A DNA stretch of 64,000 bases from Vermamoeba vermiformis (GCA_045837725.1 JBEWZL010000216.1:248001-312000), one strand, 5' to 3'; positions 44,138 to 56,373 are shown, counted from the stretch's first letter. Notes: generated by a model from the sequence alone, not told the origin. Made by a program: numbers and translations.

Positions 44138-45683
44138 ATGCGATTCTTTACAGTGGTTATTATTTGTATACTTTGCGTGGTAGCAGCCAACGGAGAGATT
44201 CCGGGGTAAGTTAACCTTGTAAATAATTACTTTTACATCCAATCCTAAATGTTATATACCAAGCTTTCTGGTTCCACCATGCACAGAGCAATTTTCTACG
44301 CCCTTAAATTCTTTTGGAATGACTATCGGGGCGAATGCCGATGCAGTAGCTCATTTTATAAATGATGGGACGGTATCTCAAATCCGCCGCCGAGATTCAA
44401 CAGGATTTTACCCAGTATTCAGCAATATTACGGTCTCTGCCTACGTTACCAGTAATGGAGAAACTGCAGTAGTAATTCGGAGTCAATCGGCGTTTTGGGA
44501 TTTGGATGCCAACGGAAACGTAATTAAGTCTCAAGAGACTACTTATCTTGGCGACTATGGTATATTTCTATCATCTACGAGGTGTAATTTGGTTGAAAAA
44601 TCATGGATGAGTCTGAACTTGCAAGTTTCAACTTATGATTTTAATGCTGATAACCAAACTTGGGTGCAGATCGCCTTAACGACCTTCCCTAAATATGATT
44701 ATTTTGGAATATATAGACACAACATCATCACCGACAAATATTTGCTGGCAAAGACCACAAACTCTGTAGTGGCTGTCGTAATTTTTGAACAATTGGCAAA
44801 TCTGACTTGGATTCAAAAAGAACTGCTCGAAGTTGATTACTCTTATCTTAGTGGTTATCATGCCCTTGGATACAACGGAGACGACGTTATTGTCACTTCA
44901 TTATACGAACAAGTATCGGACTATCAAATTGGCCGGTTTGTTATTTACACCAAGTCAAATAACGCATGGCAGCCAACACAAAATTTCAGCGTGACAGACC
45001 TTCCCGGCATGACTGGCCCTGGCAATGCTGGCAGTTCACTTTACTTTGTCAATCCAAAAACATTTTTATGGGGTGTGCCGCAAGAGCGAAACGAGACTGA
45101 CAACGCCGTGCCGACTGGAAAAGTCTTGGTTTTTTCACGCAGAGATAATGGCACGTGGTATTTGAGCAGTTACTTGCACAGTGACGTGAACGTTGCTTTT
45201 GGGATTGGTATAGCTGCAAATGACTACGACGTTGTGATTGGTGGATTCACTATTGGTCCTCCTCCCTATTATGGAAATTTCTTTGCAGTGTCAAAATGTT
45301 ACTTTGATTTGACTGCGAATGTGTCGTGCATGGTGAATCAGATTAACTACGATGGTCTTTGCAACTCTGACACTCCGATTGACATCAACTCTGTATACAC
45401 AGTGTATGATCATACTTCCGCGTGTGGCAGCATCAACGCTACTTTAGAGTCGTTCAGTGTCGTCAGTGAGACGCAAGTCAGTGCCGTCGTGCAAGTGAGC
45501 AAGAATAATGTGCCTGTTGCCAATTGTCCAGTGGTTGTCACGTGCCCTCAACCACCAGCACCACCAGTGACAGTGCCTCAAACACCTGTCGGGGCTCCGG
45601 TCAGATCAAAACCGACTTCTACTGCATCTCAGATCGGCGGTCTCTCCGTTCTCTTTTTCCTTGTTCTTTTTATGTTACTTTAA
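44138..45683 (+). CDS. Secreted, probably GPI-anchored surface protein
   Basis: The first exon at 44138 encodes a signal peptide (MRFFTVVIICILCVVAANGE). It joins through donor gtaagt to an acceptor at ataccaag, giving GFLVPPCTEQFSTPLNS and then one long exon to 45683, about 490 residues. The body has repeated short hydrophobic strands with aromatic W/Y residues (IRSQSAFWDLDANGN, VVIFEQLANLTWIQKEL, VLVFSRRDNGTWYLSS) that suggest a beta-propeller. There are many NxT/S sites. A Cys-bearing region (CYFDLTANVSC) leads to a Pro-rich stalk (PPAPPVTVPQTP) and a hydrophobic end GGLSVLFFLVLFMLL, as in GPI-anchored proteins. Specific function unknown. Confidence 0.75.
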
Positions 45684-45809
45684 GCAACACCTTTTACGGT
45701 AAATAAATTAGTTTATTTGTTCAGTCTTGCGTTCAAGTTTTCATCGTTAAAAGAGATCAGATCTTTTTCCGTTGAATTATTCCAACACAAATCAACGAAG
45801 TGCAACGCC

Positions 45810-46920
45810 ATGGCTGACGACGATTTAATGCCCAAAACAAACGAGGAGTATTCAACAAAAGAGTATTGGGATTGGCGCTACGAGCGGTAAGTCAAATCCA
45901 ACTAACGATCGCACGTCAGTTGATCATGCTTTGCGCAAATGAATTAATAATATTTTATTCAAAGTGATAATGGATCGTATGAATGGTTTAAAGGCTATAA
46001 AGCATTTCAACACATTATTAAAAAATATTTTAAATCCGGTGATCGACTCTTGAATGTTGGCTGCGGTAATTCAGGTACTATTAATTATGGCAATAATTCA
46101 GGTATTTATTTTAATGCATGACACTAATTTGTTTATCGCGATCGATTAGATCTGAGTGCCGAAATTTATGACGACAATGAAGGATTAAATATTGTTAATA
46201 TCGATTACTCCGATGTGTGCATTCAAAAAATGGCTGAAAAGAATAAGGATCGAACGAATATGCAATGTAGGTAGACCGAACCATCGCTGCTCGATCGCGA
46301 TCTGATTTGCTTTTTCTTTAATAGGGATTACAATGGATATGTTCGATATGAAGGCATTCGAAGATGCATCTTTTGATATTGTGTTGGATAAAGGAACTAT
46401 GGATGCAATTTTGGTACGCAGATCTTGTTTCTTACGCAATATGACCATCATACGCATAATAATATGAATCTCATGTTGTTTCATATAGACAGTTCAAAAG
46501 TCACCGTGGCGATTAGAACCAGAGCTTGAAGAGAAAATCACTAAGCTAGTCAACGAGTGTTACAGGTAACGAATCCATTCGTAACGCACCTAAATAAGAA
46601 AAAAAGCCTATAAATCACTTCATTATTGATGATTATAGTGTTCATTTAATATAATTCGGCTAACTAACGATATGATTGCCTAGAGTATGCAAGCCAGGCG
46701 GGTACTTCATTCAAATTACCTTCGGTCAGCCGCACTTCAGAAAGCCAATGTTGTTGCGCGAAGGACTCAAATGGGAAGTGACTACTGAGACCTTTGGTAA
46801 GCATCGATTGATTGGTTGATTGGTTGGAGATAAATGATCCGAACGTACTAACCCGATTTATTTCTCGTAGGTGATGGATTTCCTTATTTCGTATATATCT
46901 TCCATAAATCAGCCGAATAA
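45810..46920 (+). CDS. EEF1AKMT4: Class I SAM methyltransferase, EEF1AKMT4/METTL13-like (protein-lysine type)
   Basis: About seven exons from MADDDLMPKTNEEY at 45810. The protein shows the classic family order: STKEYWDWRYER, YEWFKGYKAFQHII, then LLNVGCGNSDLSAEIY (SAM-binding motif I), IVNIDYSDVCIQKMAEK (motif II acidic residue), MDMFDMKAFEDASFDIVLDK and GTMDAIL (catalytic-site loop), and a C-terminal part VCKPGGYFIQITFGQPHFRK with DGFPYFVYIFHK. Human EEF1AKMT4 and METTL13 methylate elongation factor eEF1A. The symbol is by resemblance; a METTL13-related paralogue is possible. Two tandem splice donors 27 bp apart follow GNS (46075 and 46102). Using the second would insert nine residues without a stop right after motif I. 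Confidence 0.8.
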
Positions 46921-47158
46921 AATAATTCTCGGAATAAATAGTGCTATTTTATTGGAGCAAGTCAGATCTACCGAAACCCGTCCTTTGATTATCGACGGTT
47001 TCGATTTCTTGGCGTTCTATACCCTATATGGTAACACATACTTAATATAGTAGGTTAGTATGGTGATATTAAAGGGGACCGAAAGTCTTCGCGTACGGTA
47101 AAAGCAAGTTGCCAGGAGCAAAATTATTTCTTTTTCATTTTTTTGTAAAGAGCGCAAC

Positions 47159-48252
47159 ATGGCTGACGATAGAAGAGTGACCTCCTTAGAGAACGTAGGA
47201 GTTGAAGATATTTTGACTCAGATGAACAAGCTCCAGCTTGGAGCGAACGAGATCTTACGTTCGTTGCGCGCCAAAGTTGAATCCGTCAAGGAAGAAAACG
47301 GAGAGGTCAAAAAGTCTATTGTATCAGCCCCAATTGATGATAATGAACGCGAAAGAGCATCACAGTTAATAGAACAGACATTCTTTTACTTCCAGCTATT
47401 TCAACGAAAGATGCGATCGCAGGTACTTAATTTTTTAAAAATAGCCACAATTATTATAATTTTAGATTACTATTAATTCATATATTCGAAATTATATGCC
47501 ATGATTTAAAATGCTCCGCTCCGTAATTGGCAATAATAAAGATTTTGATAAAATATTTAGATTATTCTAGAACACGTCACTTATAATTTTTAATATTAAA
47601 ATTATTATAGATCGTTGGTTTAGAAGAGGAAGTTAATGAAATCCGAGAACGAGAGCTTGAATGGAAAAAATTAGCGGATCTATTTGCCGAGTACAAAGAG
47701 AAAATGACTGAAGAGGTCGAAGGCTTAAGAAAAATTATCCGAGAATATAAATCAAGTAAAATGGAAATGCAAGAAGTCTTAGTAAAGGTACGAATGGAAC
47801 CACTTGCCAACAATGGAAAATTCTTTTTAAAGACTAGATCTATCCGTATCTAGCATCTCTAAGACGCCTCTTTTACGTATTAGAGTATTGTAATTATTGC
47901 ACTTTTCGTATTAATTAACCGGTGCGAGATAAATTTTCTGGGATCCCGATCTAATCCGATCTTATTTAGAGCGAAAGCGAAAACAGAGAGTTGCGCGACA
48001 ACTTAAATATTTGCAAAGATGTAATTATTAGAATGCACGCTAATCACCGCAGAAGGGCTAACTTGGAACGGTAAGTAGGCTCGATCGGGCTGATCTGCTC
48101 TTTCTTTACGCGCCAATTCGAAGAAAAATAGTTTGTATTATTCTATTTAGCGATATTAATGTATATGTATTCATAGGATTAAGAAGGAAATCGAAGACGA
48201 TGAAAATAAGATTGCTCAAGTTTTGGCAGATCTGAAGTTCGATAACGTGTAA
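47159..48252 (+). CDS. Coiled-coil protein of unknown function
   Basis: Four exons starting MADDRRVTSLENVGVEDIL at 47159, joining at 47421 (donor gtactt), about 47613-47787 (IVGLEEEVNEIRERELEWK, FAEYKEKMTEEVEGLRKII), about 47971-48070 (SESENRELRDNLNICKDV) and 48179-48252 (IKKEIEDDENKIAQVLADL). Nearly the whole of the roughly 180 residues forms heptad-rich helices with Glu/Lys/Leu. It has no catalytic or zinc motif and no membrane segment. Length and composition suggest a scaffold or cilium/cytoskeleton adaptor, but this cannot be settled from composition. Confidence 0.65.
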
Positions 48253-48380
48253 ATGAAATTCTATTTTGTTTGATATATTCGCGACTATTTTTGTAACTTA
48301 AGCGTTGCATCCAAGCTATAAATAAATAAACAACAATTTCAACTAAACAATCGTTATTTGATTCAAAATCGCAACACAGC

Positions 48381-50220
48381 ATGAGTACTGCGTCAATTCT
48401 TGAGCTTCCAAATGAGTTAATAGAACTCATATTCGCAAAATTAGCTATTAGAGATGTATTCAGGTACCTACAAGATGCTGATAATAGAGATCCCGCTTCT
48501 TTTTTTAATCTACTCTTCCGATTTTGCTGTTAAAATAGAAATTTTGCTGCAATGTACGTCGAAGATAGTTTTAGTATATAGTGGCTCATATTAATATAGT
48601 GCAGCAATTAATTATTAATTAATATTAATCTCGTGTTAATTTTAATTCCTGTTGCAATAGGACGCAGAGAACGTGCAAGAAATGGAAGACATTAATATGG
48701 TCGAGTCAAGTTGATATAATTTTTCCTTATTATTCGACCCAACGTCAAAGGCGGGAATCTGTCTGCTCGGCCATCCACAGCATACTAACCAGCGTCAATC
48801 CAGTCAAAATTCAAAAATTAGATTTATCGACTCCTGATTATATATTAAACGAGCAAGATATTGCGGGATTAAAGAAAATGAAAGTATTGCGACATCTGAC
48901 GATAGATTTTCATGATATGACGCAGGAAAGCTGTTCTTTCATATCGTGCTTAGTAAATTTGCAGCATTTAGCCCTAAACACAAAGCCTATTCAAGAATGC
49001 ATTGACAGTGTCGGATCTGCTGCTCTGCCTCATCTGACCTCTTTGGCGATAATTGCGCTTCCTCTATACGGTAGGATTAATATAATACATAATAGTACAT
49101 CATTATATTAACATTTTCTCTTTTTTAGATGTATTACCGTTACGAAATCTGACTCGTCTTCGCGCGCTAGATCTGCGATTTTGTAAACTGTTGAGAGATG
49201 ACTATGTGAGCGATGTATTTACTAGTCTGACACAGCTAGACACCCTTGACATATCACGTGTTATGGATATGACATCTATAGCCTTTGAAAGTATATCGTG
49301 CTTGACAAACTTGACGGATCTGTCGATGTCGTTCTTGCCCTATCCAAACACTAAAGACGAAACAATAATACTGAACAAAGTATTATCATCACTATCGAAG
49401 CTAAAGTCACTTGATATGAACTCTGTAGTATGCTATAACAACGAAACAATTAAGATTATCAGCAACATGTCAGATCTAACTCGTCTCGCGATCTACTTTG
49501 AAATTTTCAGACCCGCTGAAGCATTATCTAAACTCACTAATATGCAGCACCTTCATCTTTCATATGCTTCGGATAAACGCAGGCCCGACACATTTTACAC
49601 CGTGATGACCAACTTGACCTCGTTGACATTACGAATGTCAGTATCAGAATTCAGCAATTTACAGCACTTGACGCAACTGAAATGTTTTGTAATGAATGGC
49701 AAGGACCAGATTGATAGCAGTATTTATCCATATCTCCAGCAAATGACACGATTGGAGCAACTCGACTTTCAGTACTCGACCTTTACAGCCATGCAGCTCG
49801 GTTGCTTGTCATCTTTGCTGTTCTTGACGTCGTTAAATGTCAGAAATATCTCGTATCTGAAACGAGATACTAACGGTAAGCTTGATTATTGGCGTGCATT
49901 GGATCTGACATTTTTGAACTTCAGATGTGATCAGTTCACTCACGCAGTTAACAAATCTTCGCACGTTATATACTCTATCTGATTGGAGCACGTCTTGGCT
50001 GCTCAAATTTCCTTATTTGGAATCTTTAGAAGTTCAACTTCCGCGCAATATCTCAGTGGATTTGGACGGACCTACCACGCTACTGACACCACTCTTAAGC
50101 ATAACTAAGTTGTATAATCTGCGAGTAGATTATACGCCGTGCTCAGCGGAGAAAGTTGGCGAGTTATTCCACGAACAACGGAACTTGACTTCACTGTGCG
50201 TGAACGGCTTGTTCATCTAA
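48381..50220 (+). CDS. F-box / LRR protein C
   Basis: Exon 1 at 48381 is the F-box (MSTASILELPNELIELIFAK). Exon 2 (about 48661) continues RTQRTCKKWKTLIW and LRRs; exon 3 (about 49128) holds many LRRs (LTRLRALDLRFCKL, LTQLDTLDISRVM, LTNMQHLHLSYAS); the last exon ends at 50220 (LRVDYTPCSAEKVGELF, LTSLCVNGLFI). About 590 residues. The break between the long frame ending at 49982 and the last frame is an intron of 50 bp (donor gtaagctt at about 49875, acceptor gaacttcag), giving RDTND then VISSLTQLTNLRTL in frame, so no frameshift is needed. Probable SCF substrate adaptor. Confidence 0.8.
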
Positions 50221-50542
50221 CCACGGTGGTGCGACTTACAAATTTGAGATATATATATTATTTTGTGTCGACAAAACGAATAAAAATTCGTTCTTAACGG
50301 ATTACTGAGATCAAGATCTGACCTTACAATAGCTTGGGTGACCGTCAGTATCAAGCCAAAGAGTTGACTCTTTGATTAGATTAATACCATCAGTAGCCAC
50401 TGGTATCTGTTTTATCAATGTGTGTAAATTTAGGCACAATTCAGCGAATTCCAAATTGGGGAAAGGAAGTTCAAATAAACGAATCGAAGTTTGACAATTT
50501 AAACTTTTTTTGGACCTCATAACACCACTACGCATCGGTAAC

Positions 50543-52572
50543 ATGGAAGGCTTGCTGATAGACACGTTTCGTGTGATTCTGGGGTACTTGGATGCAAAAG
50601 AGCTGTGCCTAATTGCAACGGTAAGTCTAATAAATCATCAAAAATATCCATAATAATTTATCGTATGTAGGTAAACAAAAAATGGTGTTATGAAGCCAAT
50701 TCTGCCGCGTTATGGCGAGATCTATTTTTGATATTAAACGAGAAATTTTTTAAGTCGAACGATAAAGACAAACAATTCTACGAATTAGTACGCACAACAA
50801 CAGTACCTCAAATCTATAATGACTGGAAACGTGCCTATATTATTGTAAGATTCATTTCTTATTCTACCTATTTTCCGATCGAACTGATTGCTTGTCTCAT
50901 TCAGAAATCGAAGTATAAAACTTCTCAAAGTCGTGTATGGTGCTTATCCGAATGCGCAGTATTGGCGGGACACCAAACACCGCAGTTGGACGTTCACGAC
51001 ATGGGTCCTATTGCGCATCAGCCAATGATGTTCGAACAATTCGCTACAAAAGTATTATACTAAGAATTACTATGATCAATTCACTCACTAAATCGTATTT
51101 CATAGCTCGTTAATTATACTGACCCTCCATCAACTGCGCATAAGCGAGAGGCCAACAACGATGAACCTTGCAAGGGTTTATTTCAACAAGTGTGCAAGAC
51201 GTTAGGTACCTATGAATCCTATGATATACATATAAATTAGTACGCATACTTAACGAAGGTAATTAGGAGACGATCTGAGACGCGCATGGATGATTGTGGA
51301 TGCATCCAGAGCTGAAGGTCTTACGAATCTTCTAGGCATGGAAAGCAACGCTATATTCACTACACTAATGGGCTCGTTCTTCAATCTCACCAATGTCCGC
51401 AACTTTCCTTATTTGGTCAAGGTGGATAGTTGTTTAACATTCTGCGAACACGTGTACGACACAAGTGGCGGTAACTGGTGCTATTTGATGGTCGAACATC
51501 CGTCATTGCAGAACCATATCGATTCAGTGTGGTATTTGAATTGCGATGCGAATCTTTATCCGACCAAGGTACGAAAAAACACATCCGTGCAAAAAAAAAT
51601 TCAACCACTAAATCTCATTTAGGACTATATAGTATTAATACTACTATGCGCCTCGTTATATATTTTTAATTAATACTTTTGATGCGTTTCAAGCTCGTGT
51701 AACGGCTTTGTACTGACTTCCTTTTTAGGAAATGAAAACCATGGCGTTTTTGCGTCGACATTTCATGAAGTTCTACACGTGGTACAATAATTTCTTCAGA
51801 TTAGGCGAGTTGCACAATATCATCATGATGCTACATATCTACGAGCAAAGTGTTCGCGACGAATTATTCTACGAAATTCTTCTGAGCCCGATCAACAATT
51901 ACCCGATCAGAACGCCGATAGTGGACTATTATATTCTTATAGGTTAGTATAGCTCTTTACAAAATCAAAATTTCGTGGTTACAATTCATTTTGTACCGGC
52001 ATTTCCTAATATGGTAATCTCCGTTACTAGATGACAAGAAAAGATTCTTCTCGGAAAAAATAGCCGTCGTTGGCCCGAATTTTGTGCCTATTAAAGTCGG
52101 TTTGAACGGCAAGAAAGAAGATCAAAAATTGCTTTCGGAATACGTCACTTTAACGTAAGTACCATTGCCTTTTATAGAAGTCACCATTAATCTGAATATT
52201 ATATCAGTTTCTTATGGCGAGCTGAAACGTCTATTAAGCAAAATGTTCCTGGTTTAGAGGATTCGGATCTGATTCCAAAGCTCCGAGAGTTGAGCGCACA
52301 AGTAAGGCCTATTAACTTTAATATATCAACATATGAGAACAATCTAATCATTATTACTATATTAGGCAAAATCGTATGGTTTCACCACAGAACGCGACCA
52401 CGCCACCTACTTCTTTTGGTACTACGTTTGTCCGACGTTCACTGAAAATCCGCTGATTAAAGAGATCTTGGAGAACAGAACTGGTGAACATAACACCGCG
52501 GCTCGAGTCAAGCTGATCCAAGAAATTGTGGGTCAACTGATAGATCCGAAGGAAGATGGTGATAGTAAATAA
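50543..52572 (+). CDS. F-box protein with large unrecognised C-terminal domain
   Basis: About nine exons from MEGLLIDTFRVILGYLDAKE at 50543. The first two exons give an F-box (ELCLIATVNKKWCYEANSAA, then LWRDLFL). Later exons carry aromatic-rich helices (AWMIVDASRAEGLTNLLGM, CYLMVEHPSLQNHIDSVWY, FLRRHFMKFYTWYNNFFRL, GELHNIIMMLHIYEQSVRD) and end HNTAARVKLIQEIVGQLID and DPKEDGDSK. About 560 residues. I recognise no substrate-binding family in the C-terminal half. A 60-bp GT-AG segment (50845-50904) is in frame and stop-free, so it could be spliced or kept as coding sequence. Confidence 0.75.
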
Positions 52573-52812
52573 TAATGGCTTGATTGTATCTTAGCAATCA
52601 TGTAGGCTAGTAATCTATATAATTTTTGTACATTATGTGACCAAACAACGGTTCGTTGACCAGCGTTGACCGAAATTGATATTTTTGTACGGGTTCGGCA
52701 ATAGGTTCGAGAAAAGATATTTTGCAACAATTTAATCAAAACTAAGCAATAACATACAAATGTACGATGATTATACATGAAGAGCTGCTTTATTTACGGA
52801 CAACAATTGAGC

Positions 52813-53049
52813 TCAGATCTTGGTGTCGCCGATCTGCGTTACTTTATCAAAGACGCGCACTACTTTTCTTGTGCCAATTTTGTCTACTTTACCAAGAGCC
52901 CAAACAACAGTATCGTTGCCGATCTTTGTAACTTTGTCGAAGCTGTAGGTCACTTTATTCGCCCCAAACTTGTCGAATTTGCCAAAGCTCTTCGTGCACG
53001 AGCCGTAGATCTTGGTCAACGCTTTTTCCCAGTCGCAAGTGTTGTCCAT
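52813..53049 (-). CDS. KIG-repeat small protein 4
   Basis: 78 residues from MDNTCDWEKALTKIYGSC. Repeat units are SFGKFDKFGANKVTY, SFDKVTKIGNDTVVW, ALGKVDKIGTRKVVR and VFDKVTQIGDTKI. The sequence just before the ATG matches that of copy 3. An in-frame extension upstream to 53208 exists but has a UTR-like counterpart in copy 3 containing a stop, so I start at 53049. It lies about 36 kb from the other three copies but in the same orientation. Confidence 0.75.
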   Translation of the reverse strand: MDNTCDWEKALTKIYGSCTKSFGKFDKFGANKVTYSFDKVTKIGNDTVVWALGKVDKIGTRKVVRVFDKVTQIGDTKI

Positions 53050-53294
53050 TGTGTATGAGTTGTTGATAGCAGAACCTGATTGCTGGATAGATTTAATCTT
53101 AAAGTATTCACCAGAATAAAACCAGAAAATATCCCGAACAGCAGTCCAGTTCGAAATTTCAAATGCACATGGTACAGGACCGTCCCGTATTACTACTCGT
53201 TTACTCACATGTAAACAACCATCAGATCCGTTGAAAGTTCGAAAAATATTCCTCGAGACGAGTGTGCCAGATCTTGCAAAAGTGCTGTTTACTA

Positions 53295-55587
53295 TTAAAA
53301 CAATTTTTCTATTAAAAACAGCTCCGTGTCTTTAACTTCCTTAGCATCGGCAGAGATCTTGTTTTTCACTGAATTAAACGTCAAAAATGTGTTGTGATGG
53401 CTTTTCAACGCTACTTTTGGATTATCATTGTCCTGCACCACGAACATTAGCTAGTCATATCGCCAAATGCTACGCGATATCACTTACCTTATCATTTTTG
53501 AAATAAATGACAGTCCATTGTTCCCAATCCTTCGCTTCATTTCTAAAATTGGATACGTTAAGTACGTACTGTCATATTGCCTAATATGGTAAATTCCGTA
53601 CCTATTAGCTACTGCGCTGCCGTTCATTTGACCGCACAAGTACTTCAAATTATGGTTCTTAAGCGAGATCTTCGAGGGGTTGGTCGGATCCAATCGTTCC
53701 AAGGTCCACACTTCCCATTCATTAGCCTCGGGCTTATTCGCTGTAATATTGCCGCTCTTGTCTGATGACAGATAACTGTACGAGAAGCACTGTTAGTTCC
53801 ATTCCGTGAAAAATTGGTTACCTCGCTAATCAGGTACCGTGTCAAAGTGTCACTTTTTGACACGTGTCAAACATATTTTTCACAGTCACTTAAATATCTT
53901 CGTATTCAAATTATTTTGACTTACTTGTCATTGCAGGCCTTGATTTTAACGAATTCTAATTCAAGCATTGGTTGATCGGGCGAAGCAATCTAATTACAAT
54001 TAATAAACTTGATCCGCATTTGAATTTATGACAGTCCCTACACACCTGCATGAATGGATGGTCCCGCGCTGGATTTGTTTTAATTTCTTGTAAAAATTGT
54101 TGCAAACCATCGATCCAATAGTTTAACAAGTCAGGACTCGGCGCGGACAATTGATAGACACGACCTAAACAACAATTTATGAGTCATATAGCACTATAAT
54201 ATCTTTAATAATATACCTGCAGTATGTATATCAAGCCCGCGTTCATTGCCCCAAGCAATACCTGTTGGTTTTACTTCTGACACGGAGTACAGATCTGACG
54301 CGAAAAAATGAAAATTAGTTTCAGAAAGATTTATAAGGACTAAAGTAGGTCATATGATAGTATTATTATCATTACCTATATTTCCTAACGGCGCAGTGTT
54401 TTTTTCTTCCGAGTAATAAAGTCGCATGTCAGGTCGTAATTGAAAATATCTTCTTTTCCATAATTTCACGAGACCCTTGTCACCTTTCTTCGATAAATAT
54501 CCTTCTAATAATACACCGTTGTTATTGTTGCTGTTATGTTGCTCATTTTGGTTATTGTTCCTCGGAGCATAATCCTGGATGTGAGTTTGTTGTAACATCC
54601 GCTGAAAGTCTTCTTTTTGCTTATTAATTTCATCCACAAATTCTTTAGTGAATATTATCTTATAGTTGTCTATTAAGTATATTAATAGCGCTTCTGCTCG
54701 CGTTGGTTCGTCGCCAGTATTTTTCGGTTTGAATAGCGGATCCAATAAAACAACTGCCAAATTTTCAGAGCTCATTTTGTTCTTATTTGCATTATAGGCT
54801 ATTAAATTACATAAATCGATCATCTGTTGCAATAATCTCTGCAAAGAAATAACGCATTAGTTATTGGATCCGCGAAGAAAATTCAAAATTAATAGCGCCG
54901 AATATGCACGTAGCAATTTATATGTAACGCTTACTTGATTTAAATAAGGCATTTTTAATATGGCCATTCTAATGGCTTGAATTGTAGCTTGTTGGTTATT
55001 TTCTTTCAGATCGATTGAAATTAATTCGCTCAATGCTGCATGCGGTACAAGTGCTTCAGGGAGCTCAGTTAAATATAGCTATAATATTAATAAGTATTAG
55101 AACTTAGGTACGATCATCTTGTAGCAATATGAGACAAATTTCCGAATTAAATCAATTATTTATTTCATTTCTGAAATTTTACCTTTAATAATGTCGCTAC
55201 ATTATGCGCAGAGGATTGTTCAAATGTAACTAGCTCTCCTATAAAAATACGAAAGAATTAGATCCGCGTAAAATTAATTTACAATTGTGAATAGTGATTA
55301 ACAATTAACACGATGCTGAATTGTTATAATTACCTTGGTCTATTTTCTGTTTTATCCTTTGTACTTCATTTACATCCTTCGTCAAGCTGAAAACTCCGAT
55401 CGTGTCAACGGCTACAAGCACAAACAGCAAATTTAGTACTATATCGGCTATATTATGACAGTATTAATTATTTTATACCTTTTTCAACGAGAAAGGGGAT
55501 AGCTAATTGCGTAAAATGCAAGATCCCATCTCGATCGGCTGTAGCCCAAGACTGCGTTAATGTTTTTCCAAAATGCTTTCCTATCAT
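53295..55587 (-). CDS. RhoGAP-like / PH / fascin-like beta-trefoil protein
   Basis: About eleven exons from MIGKHFGKTLTQSWATADRD at 55587. The RhoGAP fold is spread over exons: ILHFTQLAIPFLVEKAVDTI, GVFSLTKDVNEVQRIKQ, LYLTELPEALVPHAALSELI, MAILKMPYLNQ, LIAYNANKNKMSSENLAVVL. It is followed by a linker and a PH domain (LEGYLSKKGDKGLVKLWKRR, YFQLRPDMRLYYSEE, YWIDGLQQFLQEI). The last exons show repeated fascin-like beta-trefoil motifs (SLKNHNLKYLCGQMNGSAVANR, WEQWTVIYFKNDK, ALKSHHNTFLTFNS), as in actin-bundling proteins, ending at 53295. The arginine finger (GVFR in active GAPs) is Ser here (GVFS). It likely links membranes, Rho signalling and actin. A 310-bp piece of this gene (exon 1 to exon 3) is duplicated at 58331. 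Confidence 0.78.
55231..55540 (-). repeat. Source copy of a 310-bp segmental duplication
   Basis: Bases 55231-55540 align to 58331-58640 at a constant offset of 3100 with no gaps. By hand I count 11 differences in 310 (about 96% identity). The source covers the end of exon 1, intron 1, the exon encoding AVDTIGVFSLTKDVNEVQ, intron 2 and the edge of the next exon. Confidence 0.9.
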
Positions 55588-56373
55588 AGTAATGTACACT
55601 ATATAATTACAAAAGTAACAATAAAACAACAGTTCGCTTCGCGTCCAATCAAATTTTTGGCGTTCTCAAAATTACGTTAGATTTTCGGCTGTTCTTATTA
55701 ATATAGTATAGTTCATCACCCACGATGAGAATCCATTAGGTATCAGTTTGATTGGCAGTCAATGACTAAAGGTAAACTATTCGAGAACTTCATCATCCGT
55801 GTCGCCGCTGGTGCATGCGTAACTCTACTTGTTACCCAAACCATTAATTAAAATACTCAATAATGGAATATTTGCCATATTTAATCTTCGATCTTCTTAA
55901 ATAATTGCGATGCATTAAATAATAATTTTTTAATATTTTATTAGTGGACAATAAAGCGAACTCGATGATCCAATGTAGATAAATTAAAGACGCACAAAAA
56001 GCAAAAATACCAGCTTCTAAGACACTTGTTCATGAAATGAGGATTTGGCGGCCTGAGGATTGGCTTATCATGGACGAGCTATGCTATTTAATGCCCCTTG
56101 TTAACATTGACGACCAATCAAATTATGTGGCACGGCATCGTGATATTTAGGCCCAACAGCTGGTGGATCGTAACGATATTATTTCAGGACGTGTAACATC
56201 TTCAACTCCTGTCCAGTTGTACAAAAAAAACCGAACTTAACGTCACATCACCGGTCTCGAGTTAAGTCCAGTCTTATATCAATGTGACTGACAGCTGCCA
56301 AATCTTATAAGTAAAATCTTACTCGATATACTTTCAATCGTATTAATTTATTCTCTTCTAGTGAGCAACACAA
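55588..56373. other. Divergent non-coding interval with two tiny open frames
   Basis: A 29-codon frame at about 55761-55850 (MTKGKLFENFIIRVAAGACV then TLLVTQTIN) looks like a short single-pass membrane peptide. A 36-codon frame lies at about 56037-56147. Neither has independent support. The right part is the promoter/5' UTR of the beta-helix gene. Confidence 0.4.

Noticed and set aside
49191-49982. Long frame ending at 49982 that looked like a frameshift in the F-box/LRR gene
   Set aside because: A 50-bp intron with donor gtaagctt and acceptor ttcag joins it in frame to the downstream exon.
53050-53208. 53-residue N-terminal extension of KIG-repeat protein 4
   Set aside because: The corresponding upstream stretch of copy 3 contains a stop and is UTR-like, and copies 2-4 share the internal start MDNTCDW.
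55761-55850. 29-codon membrane-like peptide frame
   Set aside because: Too short to separate from chance; no second line of evidence, so only mentioned under the spacer.
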